Part shown: piece by piece, positions 16,148 through 24,747 of the stretch | Layout of the letters: every line of letters starts with the position of its first letter | Numbering within the stretch: position 1 is the stretch's first letter | Assembly: GCA_001802125.1 (NCBI GenBank) | Contig: MGZK01000045.1 | Location: 1 to 43,895 of the forward strand | Reading direction: 5' to 3' | Source of the DNA: Geobacteraceae bacterium GWC2_55_20 | Lineage (GTDB): Bacteria; Desulfobacterota; Desulfuromonadia; Geobacterales; Pseudopelobacteraceae | DNA length: 43,895 nt | Made by a program: the position numbers and the translations under genes | Notes under the pieces: generated by a model | The model's database searches: none | Told to the model about the DNA's origin: nothing | The model's input: the letters and a program-made list of their open reading frames with translations, nothing else

Positions 16148-18742
16148 ATGCGCTACCTGAACCTTACCATATCCATTCTGCTCCTGGCCGCGATTTCGCT
16201 GCTTTCAGGCTGCTCCGCCGGCACCAAGGCCTTCAGCAAAGGTCAGGACTTTGAGACTCAGGGGAAATTCGAAGAGGCCATGTACAGCTATGCCGAGGCA
16301 TTCCGCAACGATCCGACCATGAATGAATACCGGTTGCGTTTTCTGAAGGTCAGGGAAAAAGCGGCCGATCAGCGTTTCAAGCAGGGTGTCGCCTTTGCGG
16401 AAAAGGGGAATTACATAGATGCCTTGACTGAATATCAGGCAGCGCAAGGCCTCGACCCGAGCCAGGGGCGCTTCAAACAGAAGATCGATTCAACCACGCT
16501 GCTGAAGGATGCCCAGGTCGCATTTTTGGAGGGGCGCGATTTCGAAAAGACCAACAAGCTTAAAGACGCTTATCGCCTCTACAGCCGTGCCCTGGAGCTG
16601 TCGCCCAAAAACAGCGAGTACCAGGAAGCGCTTTCACGTGTGACCGGAATGCGAAAGAGCAAGCTTGAGGGGAAAGAGCTCAGTCTCAAGTCATCCAAGC
16701 CGATCACGCTTAAATTCAAAGACGCAAAAATGAAGGATGTGTTTAACATATTGACCCAGCTTTCCGGTATCAATTTCATCTTCGATGAAGGGGTCAAGGA
16801 TACTCCGGTATCGATCTATCTTGAAAACGCGTCATTTCAGCAGGCCTTCGACCTGCTGACCAATATGAACAAGCTCGACAGAAAGATCCTCAACGAAACC
16901 ACTGTGCTCGTCTATCCCAGAACTCCCGACAAGATCAAGCAGTACGAGGACATGGTGCTGCGTACATTCCATCTGAATTACATGGACGCAAAGAAGGCGA
17001 TCAACCTGATCCGCACCATGATCCAGGTTAAAAAGGCCTACGTGAACGAGGACTCCAACTCGATTGTCGTACGTGACAGCGCCGACATAGTGGCGGTAGT
17101 CGAGAAGATCCTCGATGCCAACGACATGCCCGAGGCCGAAGTGGTCCTGGACGTGGAAGTCATCGAGATGAGCGACAAGAACGCCCAGAATGTCGGTCTG
17201 CTGCTCAGCAACTACAATGTGCAGCTGGGCGCGTTTTCACCGACCAACTCCAAGCTGATGGCCACTACCCTTACCTCGGCAACTACCACATCGTCCACGA
17301 CCGCAACGACAACCGACACGAGTGCAACCATCGATAACCTGTTGCGGGTATTTACGCTAAAAGGATATGGGGGCTTCGTTACCGTTCCCAATGCAACCTA
17401 TAACCTGGGCAAGACCCTGGCCAAGGGCGAGGTGCTCTCCAATCCCAAAATCAGGGTGAAGAACAAGGAAAAATCCAAGTTCAACGTCGGTACCAGGGTG
17501 CCGATTACCACCACCACGCTTAACGGTACCCTGTCGCAGGTCAACGTGCAGTATGTGGATGTGGGGGTCAAGGTCAATGCCGAGCCGACCATCCAGCTTA
17601 ATAACGAAATAACGATCAAACTGTCGCTTGAGGTCAGCTCGATACTGACAAAAGAGAAAATCGGCGATGCCAGCAGCCTGACAACCGTGGTTACGATCGG
17701 TACACGTAATGTTGAAACGGTTCTGACGCTGAAAGACGGTGAGACCAGTATCATCGGCGGCCTGATCCAGAACACCAGCAACAACGACAAGACCAAGATC
17801 TTTTTGCTGGGTGACATTCCGCTGATCGGACCGCTGCTGTCCAACTCCAATACATCCAAGGACAAGACCGAACTTCTGCTGGCGATAACTCCGCGCCTGG
17901 TTCGCGGCGTGTCGGTGCCCGCACCGGGCCTGGCTTCTTTTGTTTCCGGCAAGGAGGATGACCCTTCACTTGTTCGTCCGATGGCCTCTTTTGATCTGGA
18001 AGCGGTGTTCGATGACGCATCCAAGCCAAAAACCCAGCCCAAGGCGGCTGATAAAAAGCCTGCCGTGCCGGCTGCAAAGACTGCTCCGGCTATACCTGCC
18101 ACAGCAACCAGGCCTGTGGCCCCGCAGGCAACCGTTCCGGCCGTAGCTCCGGCGGTTCCTGGTGCAAAAACAGAATCTACGGCCCCTGCTGTTTCTCCGG
18201 CTGCCGCCAAGACGGCTGACGGCGCAGTTCCGGCGTCCGTTCCAACTCCGGCTACTGCAGCAGCTCCAGCCAAGGCCGCTGTACCCGCGCCCGCTCCAGT
18301 CACCGCACCTGCTGCTCCGGTACCGGCACAGCGTGCCCTGTTGCAGATCGCGGCGCCAGCTTCGTCAAGCATTGGCCAGCAGTTCGGCATCGATATCAAG
18401 GTGACCGGGGTCACCGATCTGGCCAATGCCTCCCTGGTGCTTACCTATGATCCGATCTTCGTCGAGTTCATATCGATGACGGAAGGCCCGTTCTTGAAAA
18501 AAGACGGCAAGCCGACCTCCTTCAGCAGCAAGGCCGATACGGCCGGCGGCGCGGTTTCAGTCAGCCTGTTGCGTGTCTCCGGCAGTGGCGGGGTCTCGGG
18601 CGGAGGGGTGATGGCGACGGCCATGTTCAGAGCCAAAAATCAGGGACCGGCCAGTTTTGCCTTCAGGAATGTGGCGTTCAGCACGGCAAATGGCGCGGCC
18701 CAGAATATCCTGCCATTCAGCACGGCGGTCGATGTACGCTAA
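16148..18742 (+). CDS. gspD: Type II secretion secretin GspD with TPR N-terminus and cohesin-like C-terminus
   Basis: This 864-residue outer-membrane channel subunit has a lipoprotein signal (lipobox LLSGC, Cys22), TPR-like helices (about 28-165), an STN/N0 domain (about 180-245), secretin N domains (about 250-330) and a Thr/Ser-rich insert (about 373-396). The secretin barrel domain (about 425-588) includes GEVLSNPKIRVKNKEKS and ELLLAITPRLVRG. A long Ala/Pro linker (about 630-727) leads to a beta-rich tail (about 728-862) with LVLTYDPIFVEF and FAFRNVAFS, which resembles a cohesin-type module. AAGGAG precedes the start. The lipoprotein anchor means it may not need a separate pilotin. The tail is unusual for secretins outside this group. 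Confidence 0.92.
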   Translation: MRYLNLTISILLLAAISLLSGCSAGTKAFSKGQDFETQGKFEEAMYSYAEAFRNDPTMNEYRLRFLKVREKAADQRFKQGVAFAEKGNYIDALTEYQAAQGLDPSQGRFKQKIDSTTLLKDAQVAFLEGRDFEKTNKLKDAYRLYSRALELSPKNSEYQEALSRVTGMRKSKLEGKELSLKSSKPITLKFKDAKMKDVFNILTQLSGINFIFDEGVKDTPVSIYLENASFQQAFDLLTNMNKLDRKILNETTVLVYPRTPDKIKQYEDMVLRTFHLNYMDAKKAINLIRTMIQVKKAYVNEDSNSIVVRDSADIVAVVEKILDANDMPEAEVVLDVEVIEMSDKNAQNVGLLLSNYNVQLGAFSPTNSKLMATTLTSATTTSSTTATTTDTSATIDNLLRVFTLKGYGGFVTVPNATYNLGKTLAKGEVLSNPKIRVKNKEKSKFNVGTRVPITTTTLNGTLSQVNVQYVDVGVKVNAEPTIQLNNEITIKLSLEVSSILTKEKIGDASSLTTVVTIGTRNVETVLTLKDGETSIIGGLIQNTSNNDKTKIFLLGDIPLIGPLLSNSNTSKDKTELLLAITPRLVRGVSVPAPGLASFVSGKEDDPSLVRPMASFDLEAVFDDASKPKTQPKAADKKPAVPAAKTAPAIPATATRPVAPQATVPAVAPAVPGAKTESTAPAVSPAAAKTADGAVPASVPTPATAAAPAKAAVPAPAPVTAPAAPVPAQRALLQIAAPASSSIGQQFGIDIKVTGVTDLANASLVLTYDPIFVEFISMTEGPFLKKDGKPTSFSSKADTAGGAVSVSLLRVSGSGGVSGGGVMATAMFRAKNQGPASFAFRNVAFSTANGAAQNILPFSTAVDVR

Positions 18743-18751
18743 GTCTGCCTT

Positions 18752-19471
18752 ATGAGTTACCGGTCAGTTATGACAAAACTGAAGACACCCGCGCTGAACC
18801 GGAACGGTTTTACCTTTTTGATGGCGATTTTCATGGTTATGATCATCGGGATACTGTCGGCCCAAACCGGCAAATCCTGGACCATGATTATGAAGCGTGA
18901 GCGCGAAAAGGAATTGATCTTTCGCGGAAGCCAGATCAAGGAAGCGATCGAAAACTGGTACAATCCGAAATACACGGTGCTGGGCGTAAAGTGGCAGGGG
19001 CTGCCCCGGCCGTTGATGGAGCTGAAAGACCTGCTTAAGAATCCATATACCCTGGAAGCGTTGCACTATCTGCCGCATAGCTATGGCACCAAGCTTGAAG
19101 GCGAAAATTCCAAGTGTGCCCCCGACTGTGCCGAATACAGGGTTACCCAGGATCCTATCACCGGCAAGGAATGGACGGTAATCAGGGGCACCGTGGCAGC
19201 TGATGGAACCGTTACACCCAACCCGGGCGGCGGCATCATCGGAGTGGCGAGCAAAAGTGATGAGACACCGCTGAAAACCGATTTCAAGGATACGGCTCTC
19301 GAAAACATGGTGGTTACCGGCGACAAGTTCAAAGACCCCGATCCCATGAAAACGGCAACAGAACCGAAGGATGGCGGTGCTAAAACCACCAGGTACAGTG
19401 ACTGGAAATTCGTGGCCGATCCGAAGAATGATCACACCAAGATTTACAGGGCTTATCACGAAAGCTGGTAA
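18752..19471 (+). CDS. Type II secretion pseudopilin, atypical (no Glu5)
   Basis: This 239-residue protein has a prepilin-type N-terminus: a basic leader ending in LNRNG, then a hydrophobic helix starting FTFLMAIFMVMIIGILSA. Position +5 of the mature protein is Met, where most pseudopilins have Glu. GspK-type minor pseudopilins also lack Glu5, so a tip role is possible. After the helix comes KREREKELIFRGSQIKEAI, typical of Geobacter-type secretion pseudopilins, and a larger globular domain containing an extra Cys pair (CAPDC). The protein ends in HESW. An alternative ATG lies at 18770. Confidence 0.8.
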   Translation: MSYRSVMTKLKTPALNRNGFTFLMAIFMVMIIGILSAQTGKSWTMIMKREREKELIFRGSQIKEAIENWYNPKYTVLGVKWQGLPRPLMELKDLLKNPYTLEALHYLPHSYGTKLEGENSKCAPDCAEYRVTQDPITGKEWTVIRGTVAADGTVTPNPGGGIIGVASKSDETPLKTDFKDTALENMVVTGDKFKDPDPMKTATEPKDGGAKTTRYSDWKFVADPKNDHTKIYRAYHESW

Positions 19472-19526
19472 ACGAAGTGTTGACACAATATCCAGGGGCT
19501 GGATGGAATGGAATGAAGGAACTTTC

Positions 19527-20012
19527 TTGAAACTGTTGAGATGTTACATCGGGGTTTCCCTGCTTGAACTGGTGGTGACGATCACTATTCTCGGAATCCT
19601 TGCCGCCGGCGTGATGCCGATGATCCGTAATACAGCGGTCAGGTCCAAGGAGATTGAACTACGCAGGAACCTCCGCATCATCCGCATCGCGATTGATGAC
19701 TACAAGAAGACTTATGACAAGATGCCGGATGGGCCGTTGAAGAGCGGTAGCGGTTATCCGGAAACACTGCAGGAGCTGGTGGACGGACATGATTTCGGGG
19801 ATGTAAAAACAGGCAAGGTCAAATTTCTGCGGAGGAAGATCCTCAACCCGCTGGACCCGAAGAGTTTCGAGGACGAAAAACAGTGGGGCTGGGAGCTGCG
19901 TTCCTACAAGGATCAACCGGATTCGTCAAAATGGGGCGGAGAGGATGTTTTTGATGTATATGCACCGCAGGATGGAATCGCCATGGATGGTACAAAATAC
20001 AATGAATGGTAA
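19527..20012 (+). CDS. Type II secretion pseudopilin (GspG/H-like)
   Basis: This 161-residue protein has a nine-residue leader ending in Gly, then VSLLELVVTITILGILAAG with Glu at +5, the canonical prepilin peptidase site except that the first mature residue is Val instead of Phe. The TTG start at 19527 is chosen because AAGGA lies six bases upstream; an in-frame ATG at 19503 is the alternative. The C-terminus has DVYAPQDG and ends in KYNEW, similar to the calcium-loop region of GspG. It overlaps the next pseudopilin gene by 11 bases. Confidence 0.8.
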   Translation: MKLLRCYIGVSLLELVVTITILGILAAGVMPMIRNTAVRSKEIELRRNLRIIRIAIDDYKKTYDKMPDGPLKSGSGYPETLQELVDGHDFGDVKTGKVKFLRRKILNPLDPKSFEDEKQWGWELRSYKDQPDSSKWGGEDVFDVYAPQDGIAMDGTKYNEW

Positions 20013-20493
20013 TCCGGTGATCAATCCCGCGGCAAACCCGGCCGCGGCACGCCCGTGCCTGCTGCGCCGCTCCCGGAGCGGCTTCACGCTGGTGGAACTG
20101 ATGATAGTTGTCTCGATCATCGGTATCCTGGCCGCGATTGCCGTGCCCAATTATCAATGGAGCATCATCAAGGCACGGGAAGCCGTGCTGCGTGAAACCC
20201 TGTACAATTTCCGGACCACGCTGGACCAGTTCTATGCCGATCAGGGCAAGTATCCCGATACGATTGAAGAACTGAAAGAGAAAAATTACATGCGTGAAAT
20301 CCCCAGGGATCCGTTCACCAACAGCAACACCACCTGGGAAACGGTCGAGCCGCCGCCACAGACCACGCCTTCCGGCTCGGATGGATCGTCCGCTTCCACA
20401 ACCGGCGGAACCGATATCGGTAAAGTCTATGATGTCAAGAGCGGCTCGGACAAGATCAGCCCCTCGACCAACACACCCTATAAAGAATGGTAG
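20002..20493 (+). CDS. Major type II secretion pseudopilin GspG/OxpG-like
   Basis: This 163-residue protein has a long leader of about 26 residues (LLRRSRSG), then FTLVELMIVVSIIGILAAIAVPNY, a textbook pseudopilin helix with Glu5. The GspG-type domain follows with LYNFRTTLDQFYADQGKYP and YMREIPRDPFT, and an Ala/Ser/Gly/Thr-rich loop. The C-terminus YDVKSGSDK is where GspG binds calcium, and the protein ends in PYKEW. The ATG at 20002 lies inside the previous gene, and the ribosome-binding site is weak. This should be the main pseudopilus subunit. Confidence 0.85.
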   Translation: MNGNPVINPAANPAAARPCLLRRSRSGFTLVELMIVVSIIGILAAIAVPNYQWSIIKAREAVLRETLYNFRTTLDQFYADQGKYPDTIEELKEKNYMREIPRDPFTNSNTTWETVEPPPQTTPSGSDGSSASTTGGTDIGKVYDVKSGSDKISPSTNTPYKEW

Positions 20494-20497
20494 CAGT

Positions 20498-21190
20498 ATG
20501 ATCCAGTTGCATAACGTATCCATGGCGTATCAGCAGGACGCCTCCGCTCTCGACAACATCAATCTGAAGATCGGCAAGGGGGAATTCGTCTTTCTGACCG
20601 GTCCCTCCGGCGCCGGCAAAACCACTCTGCTGCGGCTTTTGTACGGCGCTCTCTCGCCCAGCCGCGGGCAGGTGCTGATAGACGGTCAGAATGTCTCCCG
20701 CTTGCCCGCCTCCCAGATTCCGTATCTGCGCCGTTCGGTCGGTGTCGTTTTCCAGGATTTCAAACTGCTGCAGAATCGCACGGTCTTTGAAAACGTTGCC
20801 ATTACCCTGGAAGTGCTGGGGTGGGGCCGGGCGGATATCGGCAAGAAGGTGATGCACATTCTCAAACAGATGGGCATTGAATCCAAGTTCAACATGATCA
20901 CGCAACGTCTTTCCGGCGGTGAGCAGCAGCGTGTCGCGCTTGCCAGGGCTCTTGTCAATGATCCCAAGATTCTGTTGGCGGATGAGCCGACCGGTAACCT
21001 GGATGATGCCAACAAGAATCAGATCCTGTCGATTTTCAGGGAGGCAAATGTTCGCGGCACGACCGTTGTCGTTGCAACCCATGACCGCCGCCTGATCGAG
21101 CAGAGTCACAAACGTATCGTAATGCTGAATAAAGGGGAAATAGTTGAACAGATGGAAAAAGAAAAAAACAGAGACGATCAAGCCCTTTAA
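20498..21190 (+). CDS. ftsE: Cell division ATP-binding protein FtsE
   Basis: This 230-residue ABC ATPase has Walker A GPSGAGKTT (about 36-44), the Q-loop in VVFQDFKLL, signature LSGGEQQRVALARAL, Walker B ILLADEPTGNLD and the H-loop ATHD. The FtsE hallmark MIQLHNVSMAY opens it. It works with FtsX at the septum to activate murein hydrolases through EnvC-like proteins. It starts five bases after the pseudopilin stop, so it is probably co-transcribed with the secretion genes. The frame is open upstream but that part is the pseudopilin gene in another frame. Confidence 0.94.
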   Translation: MIQLHNVSMAYQQDASALDNINLKIGKGEFVFLTGPSGAGKTTLLRLLYGALSPSRGQVLIDGQNVSRLPASQIPYLRRSVGVVFQDFKLLQNRTVFENVAITLEVLGWGRADIGKKVMHILKQMGIESKFNMITQRLSGGEQQRVALARALVNDPKILLADEPTGNLDDANKNQILSIFREANVRGTTVVVATHDRRLIEQSHKRIVMLNKGEIVEQMEKEKNRDDQAL

Positions 21191-22112
21191 ACGTCCTACA
21201 CTGGCCGGGGACGGATTTGGCGGCAGGATCGGATATTTTGTCACGCGGGCCATTACCAACATTCGTCAGAACGTTTTTGTCAATGTTGTCACCATAGGAA
21301 CAATCACGCTGGCACTGTTGATTGTGTCGCTTTTCCTGCTGGTTTTTGTGAATCTGGAGAGTGCCGCTGAAAATTGGAGCGAGCGGGTTCAGGTAACGGT
21401 GTATTTTGATAAGGAGTTGACGCCTCCCGAACAGAATGCGCTCCGCGGTAAGATACTGGCGTTGCCTGGCGCCCGGAGTGTCGCTTATGTCTCCAGGGAA
21501 GAAGCAATGAAACGCTTCAAAAACCGGCTGCGAGGTCAGGAAACCATTCTGGAAGGGGTCAGGCCAGAAGTGCTTCCGACCTCTTTCGAAATTTCTCTTA
21601 AACGTGCAAACCGTGACACCCTGGGCGTGGAGAGTTTTGTATCCGCCTTGAAACGCATTCCCGGCATCATGGAAGTTCAATACGGCGAAGAATGGGTGCG
21701 GCGTTTCAATTCATTCCTCAACTTCGCTCGTCTGCTGGGAGGTCTCCTGGGGGGCTTTCTGGTCGTCGCGGTGATATTCATCGTTTCCAATACGATCAAG
21801 CTGACCATATATGCCCGTCGTGACGAGCTTGAAGTCATGTCGCTGGTCGGCGCCACCAGCTTTTTCATAAAAGCCCCCTTTCTGCTGGAAGGCCTGATGC
21901 AGGGCATCGCCGGATCGATTATCTCAATCGCTCTGCTGTTCGGTTTGTATGAAGGCTTTTTGCATAACGCGGGCAGCTTTCTGACCTTCAACCCGGTGAC
22001 TTCCGGTCTCGGTTTCCTTCCCCTGGAATACGTCGGCGGCATATTTCTCGCTGGCGCTCTCCTCGGTTTCATCGGCAGTCTGACTTCGTTGAAACGTTTT
22101 ATCAATGTCTGA
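21144..22112 (+). CDS. ftsX: Cell division permease FtsX
   Basis: This 322-residue protein has a basic cytoplasmic N-terminus, a first membrane helix (about 45-70), a periplasmic domain (about 70-190) with VQVTVYFDKELT and VAYVSREEAMKRF, and three C-terminal helices within a FtsX domain (SNTIKLTIYARRDELEVMSLVGA). It transmits FtsE ATP hydrolysis to the EnvC-like activator encoded next. The TTG start at 21144 has GGGGAAA upstream and overlaps ftsE by 47 bases; no usable ATG lies nearby. Confidence 0.92.
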   Translation: MNRWKKKKTETIKPFKRPTLAGDGFGGRIGYFVTRAITNIRQNVFVNVVTIGTITLALLIVSLFLLVFVNLESAAENWSERVQVTVYFDKELTPPEQNALRGKILALPGARSVAYVSREEAMKRFKNRLRGQETILEGVRPEVLPTSFEISLKRANRDTLGVESFVSALKRIPGIMEVQYGEEWVRRFNSFLNFARLLGGLLGGFLVVAVIFIVSNTIKLTIYARRDELEVMSLVGATSFFIKAPFLLEGLMQGIAGSIISIALLFGLYEGFLHNAGSFLTFNPVTSGLGFLPLEYVGGIFLAGALLGFIGSLTSLKRFINV

Positions 22113-22115
22113 CCG

Positions 22116-23300
22116 ATGAAGCAGCTGACATTACTACTCATATTTATTGTTTCCTCTGCGTCACTGTGTTATGCCCAGAACCCCAAGGACGAGCTTAGAG
22201 GGGTAAAGCGCGAGATCAAGGTCAAAAAGCAGTTGATTACCAAGACTCGCAAAGTTGAAGCGGTTATATCCACCGAACTTCAGGAGATCAATCGCAACCT
22301 GGTCCAGAAAGAGTCGGACCTGGGGCGACTCAACAATGACCTGCGAAGCGTGGAAAACAGCCTCGGCCGCATTGGCGGTGATATCGGCAAGGTTTCGGCC
22401 GAGGCAAGCCTGAAACGCACCGAGATTGAACGGCGGCTGACCTCCCTGTACAAAGCCGGTGAGCTGGGCGCATTGCGAATGTTTTTTTCGGCGGAATCTT
22501 TTCCGCAGATAGCCGAGAATATTCGCTATATGCGTTCGATTCTTGATAATGACAAACGGATATTCGTGGAGTACAATCAGAAAATTGAAGAGCTGAAAAA
22601 GCTTAAATTGAATCTTGAAAGCGATGCGTTGAAAAAAGAACGTATCATGACCGGTATTGAGCAGAAGAAACGCGAGATTGAACAGGACAAACGGAAAAAA
22701 TCGGATTATCTTGTAAAGGTGCGACAGGATCGCAAAAGTTATGAGGCTTCGCTGAAGGAGTTGCAGGCGAATGCTTCGCGTCTGCAGTCGATGATGGTGC
22801 GGCTTGAAGCATTGAGCCGCCGTAAATTGTCATCCCGCCACGAAAAACCCGGCAGTAAACTGAAACCGCTGGCAGAACTGCCGCCTGTTCCCGATCGGGG
22901 TTTTGCTTCCCAGAAAGGACGCATGTCACTTCCGGTGAGAGGCGCGATACTTGAATCGTTCGGCAAGCACAAACATCCGGAGTTCAATTCGTATACTTTC
23001 AGCAAGGGTTTGTCCATTTCGGCCGGTTCCGGCGCGGACATCAAGTCCATTTATGAAGGCAGCGTCATATTTGCCGACTATTTCAAGGGCTTTGGCAATA
23101 TGATCATCGTGGATCATGGCGGGGGGTATTTCAGCCTGTATGCCCATGCTTCGCGACTGGCAAAAAAAGTCGGCGCCAACGTTGCGCGTAACGAGACGAT
23201 CGCAAGCGTCGGCGATGTTGATTCAACCAAGGGACCGATTCTTTATTTTGAAATACGCCATCAGGGCAAGCCGGTAGACCCGGCCGGATGGGTTCGCTGA
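22116..23300 (+). CDS. EnvC-like murein hydrolase activator (degenerate M23)
   Basis: This 394-residue protein has a signal peptide (1-20, CYA-QN), two coiled-coil stretches (about 22-110 and 140-245) and a C-terminal LytM/M23 fold (about 275-390). The zinc site is lost. The usual H-x-G-x-D is SKGLS (296-300), and the terminal H-x-H is ILY before FEI near residue 376, although YAH is kept. That is the EnvC pattern: an activator of amidases rather than an enzyme. It follows ftsX by three bases, matching the known FtsEX-EnvC pathway. Confidence 0.92.
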   Translation: MKQLTLLLIFIVSSASLCYAQNPKDELRGVKREIKVKKQLITKTRKVEAVISTELQEINRNLVQKESDLGRLNNDLRSVENSLGRIGGDIGKVSAEASLKRTEIERRLTSLYKAGELGALRMFFSAESFPQIAENIRYMRSILDNDKRIFVEYNQKIEELKKLKLNLESDALKKERIMTGIEQKKREIEQDKRKKSDYLVKVRQDRKSYEASLKELQANASRLQSMMVRLEALSRRKLSSRHEKPGSKLKPLAELPPVPDRGFASQKGRMSLPVRGAILESFGKHKHPEFNSYTFSKGLSISAGSGADIKSIYEGSVIFADYFKGFGNMIIVDHGGGYFSLYAHASRLAKKVGANVARNETIASVGDVDSTKGPILYFEIRHQGKPVDPAGWVR

Positions 23301-23339
23301 CAACAGATCAGAAACATACACATACGCGGAGGAAGTAAA

Positions 23340-24722
23340 ATGAGTGCACCTGGAAGTAAAAAAACAAAAGTGATCGCCGGATTTGCAATGATAGTGGCAG
23401 TGCTGGTGGCGTTTATCGCAATCAGTTCACAACAGCACTGTTCGGCTGAGGGCAAGGGCAGTGATTACGAGTCGATCGAACTCTTTACCGATGTGATGGC
23501 GATCGTCAAAAAGAGCTATGTCGAAGAAGTTGATACCAAGAAACTGATCTATGGCGCGATCAACGGTATGCTGTCGTCGCTGGATCCGCACAGTTCGTTC
23601 ATGCCTCCCGATACCTACAAGGAAATGAAGATCGACACCAAGGGCGCATTTGGCGGCCTGGGAATTGAGATATCTATCAAGGACGGGGTGCTTACCGTGA
23701 TTTCCCCGATCGAGGATACGCCCGCGTTCAAGGCCGGTATCAAGTCGGGTGACCAGATTCTGAAGATTGACGACAAGTTGACCAAGGATCTGAATATCAA
23801 CGATGCGGTCAAGCGCATGCGTGGGTTGAAGGGTACAAAAGTCGTCCTGACGATCATGCGTGACGGCTTTGACAAACCTAAAGAGTTCCCTCTGGAGCGC
23901 GACATCATCCAGGTAAAAAGTGTCCGCTCTGCCCTGATGGATGGCGGCTACGGCTATGTGCGCATCGCCCAGTTCCAGGAAAAGACCGACGAAGATCTGG
24001 GCAAGGCGCTCAAGTCCCTGAAGGAACAGAACAAGGGTGAGCTCAAAGGTTTGGTGCTCGACATGCGCAACGATCCGGGCGGGCTTCTGGACCAGGCTGT
24101 CAGGGTGGCTGACCATTTTGTTCCCGAAGGGCAGATGATCGTCTACACCGAAGGGCGTGAAAAAGATTCCAAGATGCAGTTTACCTCCAAAAAAGGGAGC
24201 AAGGAGCCGGCCTATCCGATTGTTGTGCTGATCAACGGCGGCAGCGCCAGCGCCTCCGAAATCGTGGCCGGCGCGCTGCAGGACCATAAGCGGGCCATCG
24301 TCATGGGCACCCAGAGTTTTGGCAAGGGCTCGGTTCAAACCATCATTCCGCTTTCCGATGATTCCGGATTGCGGCTGACCACTGCCCGCTATTTTACTCC
24401 CAAGGGGCGTTCGATCCAGGCCAAGGGGATTACCCCGGATATCGTTGTCGAAAGGGTTGAGCTTCCCAAGGAGTCCGTCGCCAAGAAGGACGGCATGCAT
24501 CTGCGCGAGAAAGACCTGGAGAATCATTTTGAAACGGAAGCCAAGCCTGGAACTACTGGTGATGTAAAAAAAGAAGAGAAGAAGGATGCGAAAAAAGAAG
24601 AGAAAAAAGACGAGCGGACCCAGCGCCTCGAAGAGAATCTGAAAAACGATTATCAGGCGATGCGTGCTTTCGACTTGCTCAAGGGGTGGGAACTGATCAA
24701 ATCGATGGGCAGTGACAAGTAG
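23340..24722 (+). CDS. C-terminal processing serine protease (S41, CtpA-type)
   Basis: This 460-residue protein has a membrane anchor or signal (about 11-30), an N-terminal helical domain, a PDZ domain (about 95-180) with GAFGGLGIEISIKDG and a protease core. The core has GGSASASE (301-307, catalytic Ser probably 304) and FGKGSVQT with Lys329, a 25-residue spacing as in Prc/CtpA. A Lys/Glu-rich segment (about 405-430) precedes the C-terminus. It should trim or degrade periplasmic proteins. GGAGG precedes the start. The order envC-like, ctpA, yibQ-like is widely conserved and points to control of peptidoglycan hydrolases. Confidence 0.93.
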   Translation: MSAPGSKKTKVIAGFAMIVAVLVAFIAISSQQHCSAEGKGSDYESIELFTDVMAIVKKSYVEEVDTKKLIYGAINGMLSSLDPHSSFMPPDTYKEMKIDTKGAFGGLGIEISIKDGVLTVISPIEDTPAFKAGIKSGDQILKIDDKLTKDLNINDAVKRMRGLKGTKVVLTIMRDGFDKPKEFPLERDIIQVKSVRSALMDGGYGYVRIAQFQEKTDEDLGKALKSLKEQNKGELKGLVLDMRNDPGGLLDQAVRVADHFVPEGQMIVYTEGREKDSKMQFTSKKGSKEPAYPIVVLINGGSASASEIVAGALQDHKRAIVMGTQSFGKGSVQTIIPLSDDSGLRLTTARYFTPKGRSIQAKGITPDIVVERVELPKESVAKKDGMHLREKDLENHFETEAKPGTTGDVKKEEKKDAKKEEKKDERTQRLEENLKNDYQAMRAFDLLKGWELIKSMGSDK

Positions 24723-24747
24723 ATCCTGACCATTGCGGGGTATCGTT

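Noticed and set aside
17398-18426. Long minus-strand open frame (342 codons) opposite the secretin gene
   Set aside because: It lies opposite the Ala/Pro-rich linker and barrel of gspD, where GC-rich codons keep the antisense frame open; its product is low complexity and has no ribosome-binding site.
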